This document shows, piece after piece, positions 10,501-19,459 of a DNA stretch of 64,000 nt. The stretch lies in NCBI GenBank assembly GCA_902767775.1, contig CACXIP010000007.1:62001-126000 (forward strand), given 5' to 3'. The notes under the pieces are model-generated. The model had not been told where the DNA came from. It did no database searches and saw only the letters and a list, made by a program, of their open reading frames with translations. The translations under genes were made by a program, and so were the position numbers. Each line of letters begins with the position of its first letter. Positions within the stretch are counted from its first letter, which is position 1. Source of the stretch: an uncultured Prevotellaceae bacterium (GTDB lineage: Bacteria > Bacteroidota > Bacteroidia > Bacteroidales > Bacteroidaceae).

Positions 10501-13500
10501 AGGTCAACAAGCGTTTCGGCGTGACACTCGACCCGAAATCACTGGTCAAGAGCGGTACGCTGCAGACCATAGAAAATGAGATATTGGCAGCGATGATGGC
10601 TGGGAATACACCCGGCGCCGCAGCCAAAGAGGAGGCTGTGAGGAAGACCGCCACCTCGGCACCGCTGTCATACGCCCAGACTGGTGTCTATTTCGAGTGC
10701 CTGAAAAATCCCACTTCCACCATCTACAACATCCCCTACCTGCTCACTTATCCCGCCAAGACAGATGCGGGCAAACTGGCAGAGGCTGTGAAGAGGGTGG
10801 CGGACATCCATCCCGAACTGAGTGTGCACTTCACCACTGAGGGCGATGCCATCGTGCAGACCACCGAAGGCAGCGTGGCTGTGGAGGTGCCAATTACTGA
10901 GATGGACGACGAACAACTCGCCACCTACAAAAACGAGTTTGTGAGGCCGTTCAACCTGCAGAAGGCTCCCCTCTGCCGTTTTGAGGTGGTGAAGACACCT
11001 TCGGCTGTTCACTTGCTCCTCGATGTGCACCACCTCATCTTCGATGGTGGCTCTGCCGACTTGCTCATCCGCCAAATCTGTTCGGCTCTTGAGGGCAAGG
11101 CGTTGGAGAAGGAGACCTATACCTATCTCGACTTTGCCAACGACCAGCAGGCAGCAGAGGACAGTGATGCCTTCCGCGCCTCACAGACATTCTTCGCAGA
11201 GAAGTTGCAGACCTGCGAGGGAGCCAGTGAGATACCCGCCGACCAGCCCAAGACCGACCGTCAGGGAATGATTGGCGAGGTGGTATGCAAGCCCGATTAT
11301 GACAAGGCAACCGCTTTCTGCCGTCAGCAAGAGATTACTCCTGCACACCTGTTCCTTGCCGCCACGGCATATGTCGTCTCCCGCCACACCAACAACCGTG
11401 AGGTGTATCTGTGCACCGTCAGCAGCGGCCGTTCCAACCTGAAAATCTCCGATACGGTGGGTATGTTCGTCAATACCCTGGCATTAGGCATGAACATCGA
11501 TGATGTCAGCGTCAGCGAGTTCCTGCAGAAGGTCAGCGGTACCTTCGACGAGACGTTGCGCCATGAGGACTATCCTTTCGCCCGCATCGCCACCGATTTC
11601 GGATTCCGTCCCGCTATCGCCTACGCCTATCAAGTGGGCGTGCTGTCGGAATACAAGGTCAACGGAGAGACCGTCGGACAGGAACTTCTCGAACTCAAAG
11701 TGCCGAAGTTCAAAATCAACATCAAGATAGAGTCGCGCGGTGTTGTCGTGCAGTATGACGATGCCGTCTATTCTGAGCGCCTCGCCACCTCATTGGCAGA
11801 GAGCATTGTGGCTGTCGCCACACGGATGATGGAACAGCCGGATGCCCGTGTGCGCCACCTCTCCATCGTCAGCGACAACCAGGAAGAGGAACTGTCGCAT
11901 CTGCGGCAGACGGCAACGGGCGATGCCCCATTCCGTTTCTTCCATGAGTGCATCGGCCATTTCGCCAAGAAACAGCCCGACCATGAGGCACTGGTGGCGA
12001 TAGATGCGAAATACACTTATCGAGAGATGGATGAGGCAACCGACCGCATAGCTGTCGGACTCCGCAGCCGTGGAGTGAGGGAGCGCGACCGCGTGGCACT
12101 CCTGCTGCCCCGCACCAGTCGGCTCATCCTCTCGCTGTTTGGCGTGTTGAAGTCGGGTGCTGCCTACATCCCCTGCGACCCAGAGTATCCCGCCGACAGG
12201 GTGAAACTGATTCTGGAGGACAGCGAGGCAAGGTATATCATCACCACTGCCGACCGCATGGACTCCGTCCCCGCCGACAAGGCCATCAATGTGGAGGAAC
12301 TGCTTGCTGCCTCACCATGCTGCGACACTGTCGAAGCAGACATCACCCCCGACGACCTCGCCTACCTCATCTACACCAGCGGTTCGACAGGCCGTCCCAA
12401 GGGCGTGATGCTGCGCCATGAGGGCATCTGCAACTATCTCTACGGCCATCCTGCCAATGTCTTTGCCAATGGCGTGCTGACCGATGCCGACCGAGTGCTG
12501 AGCGTCACCACCATCTCCTTCGACGCTGCCCTGCAGGACATCGGTATGGCTTACTTCAATGGCAAGACACTCATCGTCGCCACAGAGGAGCAAGCCAACA
12601 ACCCGCTCGACCTGGCACGGCTCATCAAGGAGCAGCGCATCAATATGGTGTCGGGCACACCCTCGCGCTGGCAGACATGGCTCACCAGCGAGGACTTCTG
12701 CGATGCCATCAGCCATATCCACATCTGCCGCGCTGGCGGTGAGAAATTCTCCGACCAACTCCTGGCGCAGATGCGCAAGGTCACCAAGGCACGCATCTTC
12801 AACTGCTACGGTCCAACCGAAATCACCGTGGCGTCCAACAACAAGGAACTCACCCATGCCGAACTCGTCACTGTGGGCAAGCCACAGCTCAATGTGAAGG
12901 AGTTTATCGTGGATGCCGACGGCAACGAACTGCCTGTCGGTGTGGTGGGCGAACTGTATATCGGCGGCCGTGGCGTTGCCCGTGGCTACAACAATCTCGA
13001 GGAGATGACCCGTGAGCGCTTCGTGGAGTACCACGGCGAGCGTATCTACAAATCAGGCGACTATGCCAAGTGGCTGCCCGATGGCGACGTGGTCATCCTG
13101 GGACGCACCGACCATCAAATCAAACTCCGCGGACTGCGCATCGAACTCGGTGAGATAGAGAATGTGATGCTCAAGGTGGAAGGCATGAAGAAAGTGGTCA
13201 TCCTTATTCGCAAACTCAACGACAAGGAGCATCTCTGTGCCTACTACACCGCAGAACGTGAAATAGCACCCGACGCGCTGAAGGCGGAAATCTCAAGGAG
13301 CCTGACGCAATACATGGTGCCTACTGCCTACTTGCAGTTGAAGGAAATGCCGATGACACCCAACGGCAAGACTGATGTGAAGGCACTGCCCGAACCACAG
13401 TTGGCCATCAGTTCGGCATACGAGGCACCAGCCAATGAAACCGAGCGCACATTCTGTGACATCTTTGCCGATATCCTGCAGATGGACAAGGTGGGAGCCA

Positions 13501-14855
13501 CCGACAACTTCTTTGAATTGGGTGGAACCTCATTGGTGGTGACGCGTGTCATCATCGAGGCCGACAAGGCGGGACTGCATGTGGCCTACGGCGATGTGTT
13601 TGCCCATCCCACCCCGAGGCAGCTGTCACGCCTGATTACTGGCGAGGGCGCTGACGAGAGTACTGATGAGGTGGCTGGCTATGACTACACTGCCATCAAC
13701 AACCTGCTGCAGCGCAACACGCTCGCTGTCTTCCGCAGGGGAGAGCGTCAGCCTTTGGGCAACGTGCTGCTGACGGGTGCTACGGGTTATCTGGGCATCC
13801 ATATCCTCCGTGAACTCATCGACTCGGATGCGGATAACATCTACTGCCTTGTGCGTGGAAAGACACAGGCAGCAGCAGAAGGCCGTCTGCGCACCTTGCT
13901 CTACTACTATTTCTCGGATTCGTTCAAATCGCTCTTCGGCACCCGCCTACATGTGGTCGTGGGCGATGTCACCAACGACCTCGTCTCCCTCTGCGACACT
14001 GCAGGCGTCTCCGTCAATACGGTATTCAACTGCGCCGCCATTGTGAAGCACTTCTCCGAGGGAACGGAGATAGAGGACGTGAACATCGGTGGAGCACAGC
14101 GCTGTGTGGAACTTTGCGTGTCGACAGGTGCCAAACTCATCCATGTATCCACCGCCAGTACCCGCGGTCTGTGGGCAGGAGAGGTGAAGGACGATGTGTT
14201 CACCGAGCAGCGGTTGTACATGGGGCAGTTCCTCGGCAACAAGTACATCTATTCGAAGTTCATGGCGGAGCGCCTGATTCTCAATGCAGTAGCACTGCAC
14301 GGACTGAGTGCGAAAATCATGCGCGTGGGCAACCTTGCCGCCCGCTCTACCGACGGAGAGTTCCAGGCCAACTTCTCCACCAACTCATTCATGGGCAGAA
14401 TCAAGGTGTACAACATGCTTGGATGCTGTCCCCACGGCATGCGCAACAAGCAGGTGGAGTTCTCGCCCATCAACGAGGTGTCGCGCGCCATCGTGCTGCT
14501 CGCCACCACGCCGAAGGAGTGCTGCGTGTTCCATCCCTACAACATCCACGGACAATTCCTGGGCGATGTGCTCACCGGCCTGACCACCGTGAGCGAGGGC
14601 ATACGCTTCGTCGAGCAGGAGGAGTTTGCCGAGGCGATGGAACAGGCGAAAGAGGATCCGCAGAAGGCGAAGCAGATGTCGTCGCTCCTGGCTTACCAAG
14701 ACATGGCACACGGGCAGAAGACCACCGACGTGAAGCGCGACAACGACTACACGACACAGGTGCTCTACCGCCTCGGTTTTGCATGGTCGCCCACCTCATG
14801 GGACTATGTGGAGCGCATGCTCACCGCCATCGGCGGATTCGGATTCTTTGAATGA
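7587..14855 (+). CDS. Two-module non-ribosomal peptide synthetase with terminal reductase (C-A-T-C-A-T-R)
   Basis: 2422 aa. C1 has YHHIIVDG near residue 126; A1 has LLYTSGSTGVPKG near 580 and YRTGDIVRF near 800; T1 has GLTSISA near 961; C2 has HHLIFDG near 1148; A2 has YTSGSTGRPKG near 1596 and YKSGDYAKW near 1821; T2 has LGGTSL near 1976; the terminal reductase has LLTGATGYLG near 2061 and YIYSK. Reductive release would give a peptide aldehyde, and a synthetase that opens with a C domain often first adds a fatty acyl group, so an N-acyl dipeptide aldehyde is the best guess. Hand alignment to GrsA gives pocket codes D-A-M-F-S-G-V-I-Y-K for A1 and D-A-Q-S-C-A-C-V-A-K for A2; neither matches a code I know. 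AGGAGG at 7572-7577 fixes the start at 7587. No phosphopantetheinyl transferase is in view. Confidence 0.95.
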   Translation: MKTKAPLSKSQYGLYAECVGHIGEVCYNLPYLYVLDRNLDGERLCQAVETAVKAHPTLFTRIELNDDGEPIQTIDLEQETWTLSVEDVDDIEQKKAELVVPFNIYGDRLFHIRLLRDDNHYYLFIDYHHIIVDGTSMSLMLEDINKAYGNESVAPEELTMADIAIDEVEKRQSPAFEEAKKWYAANFDCGDTFTQLIPDLEDPVHSEASLLRTLNIDMARVDAFCKEHGIFKSTLFTSAYSFLLAKYNNEQESLFCTVYNGRSDKRMAHTVGMFVKTLPVYAKFTADTTVLEFLNAGQEQMSGCREHDIYSYSDVMEDLKLQTNSMFAWHGMLFSQEEMGGLPMKAVRIGNSTLDASLYLKTFILDGHYQVKAEYNANEYSETLIAQFLESYEAVVEGFLSQEKLAEVSIATQSQTALLDSFHPDDIEYDTTQTIVSLFEQQVSATPQNIAVVYKDKKFTYAEVDEISSRIAAFISQKGLGAEDVVSVLIPRCEWMPIASLGVLKAGCGYQPLDPSYPKERLNFMMQDASAKMLIADASLRDLVDEYQGDVLLTDDIAGLPAAAAPAVEILPRQLFILLYTSGSTGVPKGCQLMHSNLVAFCKWYHKAYGLMPEHNVAAYASYGFDACMMDMYPALTCGATVYIIPEELRLDLIALNDYFEANNITHSFMTTQVGYQFATSIDNHSLIQLSTGGEKLASLTPPKGCRFYNVYGPTECTIYITQFLVERKMKEIPIGKPLNNLRLYVVDPQGHRLPVGAAGELWASGPQVGRGYLNRPEKTAEVFIPNPFTEDSKYARIYRTGDIVRFLPDGNIQFVGRRDGQVKIRGFRIELKEVEGIIREFPGIKDATVQAFDEEGGGKYIAAYIVSDQQIDIEALNNFILEQKPPYMVPAVTMQIDAIPLNQNQKVNKRALPQPEKKAAVVEEANVPMNVLEQTLHEMVAGIVNNKEFGVTTVLGYAGLTSISAIRLAVQVNKRFGVTLDPKSLVKSGTLQTIENEILAAMMAGNTPGAAAKEEAVRKTATSAPLSYAQTGVYFECLKNPTSTIYNIPYLLTYPAKTDAGKLAEAVKRVADIHPELSVHFTTEGDAIVQTTEGSVAVEVPITEMDDEQLATYKNEFVRPFNLQKAPLCRFEVVKTPSAVHLLLDVHHLIFDGGSADLLIRQICSALEGKALEKETYTYLDFANDQQAAEDSDAFRASQTFFAEKLQTCEGASEIPADQPKTDRQGMIGEVVCKPDYDKATAFCRQQEITPAHLFLAATAYVVSRHTNNREVYLCTVSSGRSNLKISDTVGMFVNTLALGMNIDDVSVSEFLQKVSGTFDETLRHEDYPFARIATDFGFRPAIAYAYQVGVLSEYKVNGETVGQELLELKVPKFKINIKIESRGVVVQYDDAVYSERLATSLAESIVAVATRMMEQPDARVRHLSIVSDNQEEELSHLRQTATGDAPFRFFHECIGHFAKKQPDHEALVAIDAKYTYREMDEATDRIAVGLRSRGVRERDRVALLLPRTSRLILSLFGVLKSGAAYIPCDPEYPADRVKLILEDSEARYIITTADRMDSVPADKAINVEELLAASPCCDTVEADITPDDLAYLIYTSGSTGRPKGVMLRHEGICNYLYGHPANVFANGVLTDADRVLSVTTISFDAALQDIGMAYFNGKTLIVATEEQANNPLDLARLIKEQRINMVSGTPSRWQTWLTSEDFCDAISHIHICRAGGEKFSDQLLAQMRKVTKARIFNCYGPTEITVASNNKELTHAELVTVGKPQLNVKEFIVDADGNELPVGVVGELYIGGRGVARGYNNLEEMTRERFVEYHGERIYKSGDYAKWLPDGDVVILGRTDHQIKLRGLRIELGEIENVMLKVEGMKKVVILIRKLNDKEHLCAYYTAEREIAPDALKAEISRSLTQYMVPTAYLQLKEMPMTPNGKTDVKALPEPQLAISSAYEAPANETERTFCDIFADILQMDKVGATDNFFELGGTSLVVTRVIIEADKAGLHVAYGDVFAHPTPRQLSRLITGEGADESTDEVAGYDYTAINNLLQRNTLAVFRRGERQPLGNVLLTGATGYLGIHILRELIDSDADNIYCLVRGKTQAAAEGRLRTLLYYYFSDSFKSLFGTRLHVVVGDVTNDLVSLCDTAGVSVNTVFNCAAIVKHFSEGTEIEDVNIGGAQRCVELCVSTGAKLIHVSTASTRGLWAGEVKDDVFTEQRLYMGQFLGNKYIYSKFMAERLILNAVALHGLSAKIMRVGNLAARSTDGEFQANFSTNSFMGRIKVYNMLGCCPHGMRNKQVEFSPINEVSRAIVLLATTPKECCVFHPYNIHGQFLGDVLTGLTTVSEGIRFVEQEEFAEAMEQAKEDPQKAKQMSSLLAYQDMAHGQKTTDVKRDNDYTTQVLYRLGFAWSPTSWDYVERMLTAIGGFGFFE

Positions 14856-14898
14856 AACGACTGAAGATAGAAAACTGAAAATTGGAGATTGAAGAATC

Positions 14899-16242
14899 AT
14901 GTCCAGCAGCAACAACGACATCCATTCGCAGTTCTATAAATACCTGTGGGCGTACATCCTGGTGGCGCTCTCAGGTTGTTTGGGAAACGTGGTTGATGGC
15001 ATCATCGTCGGCAACTTAATCAGTGGCGACGGCGTGAGTGCCATCAACCTCTCCAAACCCATCAACCAGTTCATCTTCACGCTCCATCTGCTCATCAACG
15101 CCGGTGCGGGCATGTTGGTGGCATATGCACTTGGACAGAAGAACATCGGCGACGCACGGCGCTTCTTCACCCATGCCCTGACGCTGAGCATGGGTGTCGG
15201 CATCGTGCTGGCCATTGTCGGTGGAGTCCTCTTCCCCAATGGGACGGCGCACCTGCTGTGCAACAACGAACAACTGTTCCCGTTGGCGCGCGACTACATG
15301 CAAGTGCTGTTGCTGGGCAATCCCGCCTTTATCCTGATGTGGGGACTCTCCACAATGGTGGGTGTCGACGGCAGTCCGAAACTGGTCTCCCTTGCCGTTG
15401 TCATCGACAATGTGTTGAACCTCTGTCTTGACATTGTGTTTATCCAAGTCTTTGGCTGGGGCATTACGGGTTCGTCGGCTGCCACGGTGGTGGGGCATCT
15501 GGTGGGCATCGCCATCCTGTTGTCGCACTGGAAGAATCCGGAGAACCGCCGCCTTACCCTCACATACGGTTCTTTCCAGTTGGGCAAGACATGGCAGACC
15601 TGTCGAAGGATTGTCTCGCAGGGAGCGCCTCTGGCTATTGCCTCCATCTCGCTCACGCTGCTGTTGCTCTCCGCCAACACCATCGTGCTGTCCACGTTGG
15701 GAAGGACGGGTATCTTTGCCTTTGCCGTGTGTATGAACCTGCTGCAGGTGTATAATCTGTTCCTCTCAGGCACTTGTCAGACATTGCAGTCGTTGGGTGC
15801 CATCCAGGTGGGTAAGAAAGATGAGGAGGGTCTGCGTGCCGTGCTGCGCAAGGCATTCCGCTTCATCACAGTGGCGATGGTCATCACCTGCGTCATCGTG
15901 TGGGTCGACCCGGCTATCATCGCCCGTTTGTTCGGTGCCGACGATGCAGGGAAGATGGCGGAGACCTGTCAGGCTCTGCGGGTGTTTGCCCTCAGTTTCA
16001 TCCCCTTCTGCTACATCTATGTGTTGATGATTGTCTACAAACTCTACAGTCACCACCACATGGCGCTGTTCATCTCCTTTGCCCTCTCGCTCACCGTCAT
16101 CCCCGTGTTGTGGCTGGTGTCGCGCTACGCTCCCCAGATGCTTTGGCACAGTTATCTCATCGCCTATATCATCGAGGCATTGGCCATCTTTGTCCTCCAC
16201 CGCGCTACGAAGGTGAAATTTGAGCTGGTTCCTCATTCATAA
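14899..16242 (+). CDS. MATE family multidrug/metabolite efflux protein
   Basis: 447 aa integral membrane protein with about twelve hydrophobic helices and MATE features such as the N-terminal GNVVDGIIVG and INLSKPINQF segments and an internal repeat in the second half. MATE proteins are cation-coupled antiporters of the inner membrane. The gene begins 43 bases after the synthetase and ends before a strong hairpin, so it is the last gene of the operon and the natural candidate to export the synthetase product. That substrate is inferred from position; the sequence alone cannot show it. Confidence 0.92.
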   Translation: MSSSNNDIHSQFYKYLWAYILVALSGCLGNVVDGIIVGNLISGDGVSAINLSKPINQFIFTLHLLINAGAGMLVAYALGQKNIGDARRFFTHALTLSMGVGIVLAIVGGVLFPNGTAHLLCNNEQLFPLARDYMQVLLLGNPAFILMWGLSTMVGVDGSPKLVSLAVVIDNVLNLCLDIVFIQVFGWGITGSSAATVVGHLVGIAILLSHWKNPENRRLTLTYGSFQLGKTWQTCRRIVSQGAPLAIASISLTLLLLSANTIVLSTLGRTGIFAFAVCMNLLQVYNLFLSGTCQTLQSLGAIQVGKKDEEGLRAVLRKAFRFITVAMVITCVIVWVDPAIIARLFGADDAGKMAETCQALRVFALSFIPFCYIYVLMIVYKLYSHHHMALFISFALSLTVIPVLWLVSRYAPQMLWHSYLIAYIIEALAIFVLHRATKVKFELVPHS

Positions 16243-16272
16243 CTGATAATTGGGGAAGTGAACCTATAATAG

Positions 16273-16315
16273 TTTGGCCAAGGTCAATCTTTGTTGGGAT
16301 TTGACCTTGGCCAAA
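16273..16315. terminator. Long hairpin between convergent genes
   Basis: A perfect 15-bp stem, TTTGGCCAAGGTCAA (16273-16287) with TTGACCTTGGCCAAA (16301-16315), loop of 13 bases, placed between the MATE stop and the convergent carboxylesterase stop. There is no T run, but place and strength suit a bidirectional terminator. Confidence 0.7.
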
Positions 16316-16367
16316 GTTGATTGCTGCAAGTATGTGGGGTGTTGCTATTGCCCCTTGCCCTGAGTGC

Positions 16368-17942
16368 TCACCAAATACTGCGGCTCATCTCCATCAACTC
16401 GCGGTCATGGTGCTGCCTTGGCTCACACTTGTTGTCGAGAATCATGGTGACACCTGTTTCCTCGTTGTATGGCTCCCATTTGGGCAAGCCTTTGACATTT
16501 GGATTTCCTGTTTTGATAAAAGCAATCCAGATGCTGCTGATTAGTTTCTCAAACTTGTAGGCTGCTGGCGAGGCGCCCGTCATCTCACGCTGCAGACTGA
16601 CATTGTGGAGCATGAAAGGCAGTTCCATTCCGTGCGAGGCGCCAAGGGCATTGCTCTCTGGTTTCCATGTGAACAAGTAGAGATAGGCGGGAGCACCACC
16701 TTGTGCGGCTTTGGCTGCAGCCTGGCGCACAGCCCCGGCTCGGAAACCCGTGTCGACGAAGGTCATCTCCTTCGGTTCGGCATTGGGGTATGCTTTCTTG
16801 AAGGCGGCTATGTATTGGTCGGCACGGTCACCCTGGCGCTGACGGACGGCGGCTTCAGCCTCTGCCCATGTCATATCGCGACTGATGTCGAATGTAAACT
16901 CGTTGAAGTCGGTACCGATGAGCATGGGCACATCTTTTGATACAGGCGAGGCAGGGTCGAAGGGGTGCTGTGGCAAGATGCTGCCGTCGACCACGGGCGA
17001 GAAACCGCTGCGTATGCCGCGTTGTGCCAAACGGCTGACGGCATAGTTCAACTCATCGTAGGTGAACTTTGAAAAGTCAGCCTGAGCAGTTGCTGGCTGC
17101 CCTAATTCTTGTGCGAGGGCGATGCCGAATGAACGTGTTTGTTCGGGCAGAGTCTGACGTAGTGCCGAGCCGCTCTGTACGATGGCACGCTTGAACAGTC
17201 CTTTGGCAGAAGGCATTGCCATGAGTGTGGACACCTTGCCGCCACCGCCCGACTGTCCGCCGATGGTCACCTCGTCGGGGTTGCCACCAAAACGGGCGAT
17301 GTTGTCGCGCACCCACTCGAGTGCCTTCACCATGTCCTGCTGCCCTAAGTTCACGCTCTGAGCATATTTGCCGCCCAGTCCGGTAAGGTCGGCATAGCCA
17401 AGAATGTTCAGACGGTGATTCAGGCTGACCACCACGATGTCGCCAGCCTCGGCCAGTGCACGCCCCTCATAGCAGGGTAGGTCGTGGCATGAACCTCCGG
17501 AATAGCCGCCACCATGAATCCATACGAAGACGGGGCGCCGCTTCTGGTCGTTGATGCTCGGTGTCCAGACGTTCAGCACCAGACATTCCTTCTCGTCCAT
17601 CGGTTCAACAACAAACTGGTTGCCGAAGCCATAGTCCGTCTGGCTGTTGCGGCTGTTCCACTTCAAGTTCTCGCCTTGCGGAGCTTGTGGCCCATAAATT
17701 TTGCACTGCCTGATGCCTTGGATTTTGTCAGGTGCCTCGGGTGGCATGAACCGTTCTGCCTTGGCATACTGTATGCCCTTGAAGGTGAATATACTGCCGT
17801 CTTGATAGCCCTCGATGGTGCCGTAGACGGTCTCCACACGTGTGTGTTGTCCCGCAGTGATGGGTTGGGCTTGCATCTTGGAAAATGTCTGCGGCAACGC
17901 CAGCAAAAGCGGAGTAACGAGAAAAGCAAGTAATCGTTTCAT
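16368..17942 (-). CDS. Type B carboxylesterase, exported
   Basis: 524 aa alpha/beta hydrolase of the carboxylesterase type B family, the usual full length. A signal peptide (MKRLLAFLVTPLLLALPQTF) opens the protein, so it acts in the periplasm or outside. The nucleophile elbow GGQSGGGG is near residue 227, preceded by the oxyanion segment WIHGGGYSGGS; NEFTFD near 335 and SHGMELPF near 432 give the acid and histidine of the triad. It hydrolyses carboxylic esters of unknown identity. It begins 63 bases after the radical SAM gene on the same strand and may be co-transcribed with it; no closer functional link is visible. Confidence 0.92.
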   Translation of the reverse strand: MKRLLAFLVTPLLLALPQTFSKMQAQPITAGQHTRVETVYGTIEGYQDGSIFTFKGIQYAKAERFMPPEAPDKIQGIRQCKIYGPQAPQGENLKWNSRNSQTDYGFGNQFVVEPMDEKECLVLNVWTPSINDQKRRPVFVWIHGGGYSGGSCHDLPCYEGRALAEAGDIVVVSLNHRLNILGYADLTGLGGKYAQSVNLGQQDMVKALEWVRDNIARFGGNPDEVTIGGQSGGGGKVSTLMAMPSAKGLFKRAIVQSGSALRQTLPEQTRSFGIALAQELGQPATAQADFSKFTYDELNYAVSRLAQRGIRSGFSPVVDGSILPQHPFDPASPVSKDVPMLIGTDFNEFTFDISRDMTWAEAEAAVRQRQGDRADQYIAAFKKAYPNAEPKEMTFVDTGFRAGAVRQAAAKAAQGGAPAYLYLFTWKPESNALGASHGMELPFMLHNVSLQREMTGASPAAYKFEKLISSIWIAFIKTGNPNVKGLPKWEPYNEETGVTMILDNKCEPRQHHDRELMEMSRSIW

Positions 17943-18005
17943 ATTTTAGTAGAGTTCGTATTGATAGAGTATGAGACAACCTTGCCGTCTGGTTGAGTAG
18001 CGTTG

Positions 18006-19073
18006 CTATTTGTAATGGCAGAGCATCAGGTTGCCTTCATCATCGCGTAGGTGCATGCCGTTTCCTTGGCAGAACTCCCACATATCGCAGTCGGTGCATG
18101 GTCCGTTATGCATCCATTCACGCTTGCGGTAGGGTTCGAATTTGTTTTCCCACACTTCAGAGAAACGGTCTTTGTAGATATTTCCCTGATGATACTGACT
18201 GCGTATGCTTAGGCAGCCTGAGATGGAGCCGTCGGCGAGGATGGAGGCCACATTGACACCAGCCTGGCAGTAGTAGGGATAGTTGCGCACCTCATATTCA
18301 TAATTGCCGAGGAATCCCTCGCAACTATAGCTCAGGCTGATGGCATTCTCCTTGCGCACCTCCACGATGAATTCCATCACCTCGCGGAACTGCTCGTTGC
18401 TGAGTTGCAGCTCAGGATGTGTGGCCGCACGCCCCATGGGGATAATCGTGAAAATACGCCATTTTTTCACACCCAAATCAATGAGGTAGCGTTTGTATTC
18501 GTGCAAATAGCCAAGATTCTTCTGGTTCACACAGGTGATGACATCCCATGTGATGTTGGTGCGAGTGAGGCACTTGATGGCTCTTTCTGCCGTTACAAAG
18601 CTTCTGCTGCTGCCGCGCATCCAATTATGGGCCTCCTCGAAACCATCAAGACTGATGGCGATGGTTTCCAACCCTGCGTCCACGAGACGGTCGCACATCT
18701 GCTGGTCGAACAACATGCCATTGCTCACCATCCCCCAGTGGAATCCACGCTCCCGGATGGCCTTTCCGCATTCTGCGATGTCTTTCCTGACAAGCGGCTC
18801 TCCACCTGTCGTTATGATGAGGATTTTATTGGGGTCCATCGTCGTGCGGATATCGTCAAGCACCGGAAGGAAGTCCTCGAGCGGCATGTCCTGTGTCTCT
18901 GCTACAACGCGACAGTCGCTGCCACAGTGTATGCAATGCAGGTTGCATCGTAGTGTGCACTCCCAAAACAGCTGATGAAGAACATGCTTCTCCGTCCGTT
19001 CCGCATAATACTTATTGGCACGAATCAGACGAAAAGACTTGACCAAATCCGGATGGGGCAGTTTTGTTTCCAT
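18006..19073 (-). CDS. Radical SAM enzyme with C-terminal SPASM domain
   Basis: 355 aa. The cluster motif CNLHCIHC (Cys43, Cys47, Cys50) binds the radical SAM [4Fe-4S]; TTGGEPL is the SAM-contacting motif. The C terminus has a SPASM arrangement: YYCQAG...GSISGC, then CTDCDMWEFC and a final CHY, expected to carry additional Fe-S clusters. SPASM enzymes typically modify peptides or proteins (thioether links, epimerisation, maturation of partner enzymes). It resembles the Bacteroidales radical SAM enzymes classed with an 'rSAM/lipoprotein' system, but I cannot verify that assignment. Two duplicated small peptide genes are divergently transcribed 200 bases upstream and are possible substrates; they have only one cysteine each. 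Confidence 0.92.
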   Translation of the reverse strand: METKLPHPDLVKSFRLIRANKYYAERTEKHVLHQLFWECTLRCNLHCIHCGSDCRVVAETQDMPLEDFLPVLDDIRTTMDPNKILIITTGGEPLVRKDIAECGKAIRERGFHWGMVSNGMLFDQQMCDRLVDAGLETIAISLDGFEEAHNWMRGSSRSFVTAERAIKCLTRTNITWDVITCVNQKNLGYLHEYKRYLIDLGVKKWRIFTIIPMGRAATHPELQLSNEQFREVMEFIVEVRKENAISLSYSCEGFLGNYEYEVRNYPYYCQAGVNVASILADGSISGCLSIRSQYHQGNIYKDRFSEVWENKFEPYRKREWMHNGPCTDCDMWEFCQGNGMHLRDDEGNLMLCHYK

Positions 19074-19111
19074 ATTTTTTCAGTAATTTAGGTTTTCATT
19101 AATTAGGTTGA

Positions 19112-19119
19112 CAAAGGTA
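19112..19119 (-). promoter_or_regulatory. -7 box for the radical SAM gene
   Basis: Minus-strand TACCTTTG fits TAnnTTTG; a near-match TTTC lies 19 bases further upstream. The start codon is 39 bases downstream. Confidence 0.55.
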
Positions 19120-19233
19120 ATTGTTTTTATCTAATATAGAAAAACATTTAAGCATTATTTTTTGTCAACTTTGGGGCGCTTGAATTTTTTTTAAAAAAAG
19201 AGGACATGTTGTAGGTGGAATGAAAAAAACAAT

Positions 19234-19241
19234 TATCTTTG
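19234..19241 (+). promoter_or_regulatory. -7 box for peptide gene 1
   Basis: TATCTTTG, 31 bases before the ATG. The -33 element is only a TTGT at 19209-19212. The same promoter and leader recur at 19916-19955 before the second peptide gene. Confidence 0.7.
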
Positions 19242-19272
19242 TGCCGTTAATTAACATTTAAATCAACTAACC

Positions 19273-19434
19273 ATGGAGAAAAAGATTTATTCACAGCCTA
19301 AGACAAAGGTTTTGTCGATTGCTAAGTATTGCGATACCGACATTGATTTTACCAGTGCAGAAGCTGTAGTTTATGGGCCAGCTCCCGAGCCCATAGAGCA
19401 GCCCGTAGAGCCAGTAAAGGATCTTTTCAATTAA
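19273..19434 (+). CDS. Small peptide 1 of a duplicated pair
   Basis: 53 aa, beginning MEKKIYSQPKTKVLSIAKY and ending GPAPEPIEQPVEPVKDLFN. It is a paralogue of the peptide at 19956: the first 17 residues differ at one position, the middle diverges, and VYGPAPEPIE plus a DLF(N/K) end are conserved. It has a -7 box, a conserved 35-base leader and a terminator, which is strong support that it is expressed. There is no signal peptide or membrane helix; one cysteine (Cys20). The K-x-Y-x-x-P-x-T opening is shared with the peptide at 51845. Function unknown; being divergent from a SPASM radical SAM gene makes a modified-peptide precursor possible. Confidence 0.7.
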   Translation: MEKKIYSQPKTKVLSIAKYCDTDIDFTSAEAVVYGPAPEPIEQPVEPVKDLFN

Positions 19435-19459
19435 GGGTATCGTCAAACAAGAAACAGAG

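Noticed and set aside
14114-14851. 245-codon plus-strand frame inside the synthetase reductase domain
   Set aside because: Arginine/histidine-rich product typical of an out-of-frame reading of GC-rich coding DNA; the reductase motifs are in the other frame.
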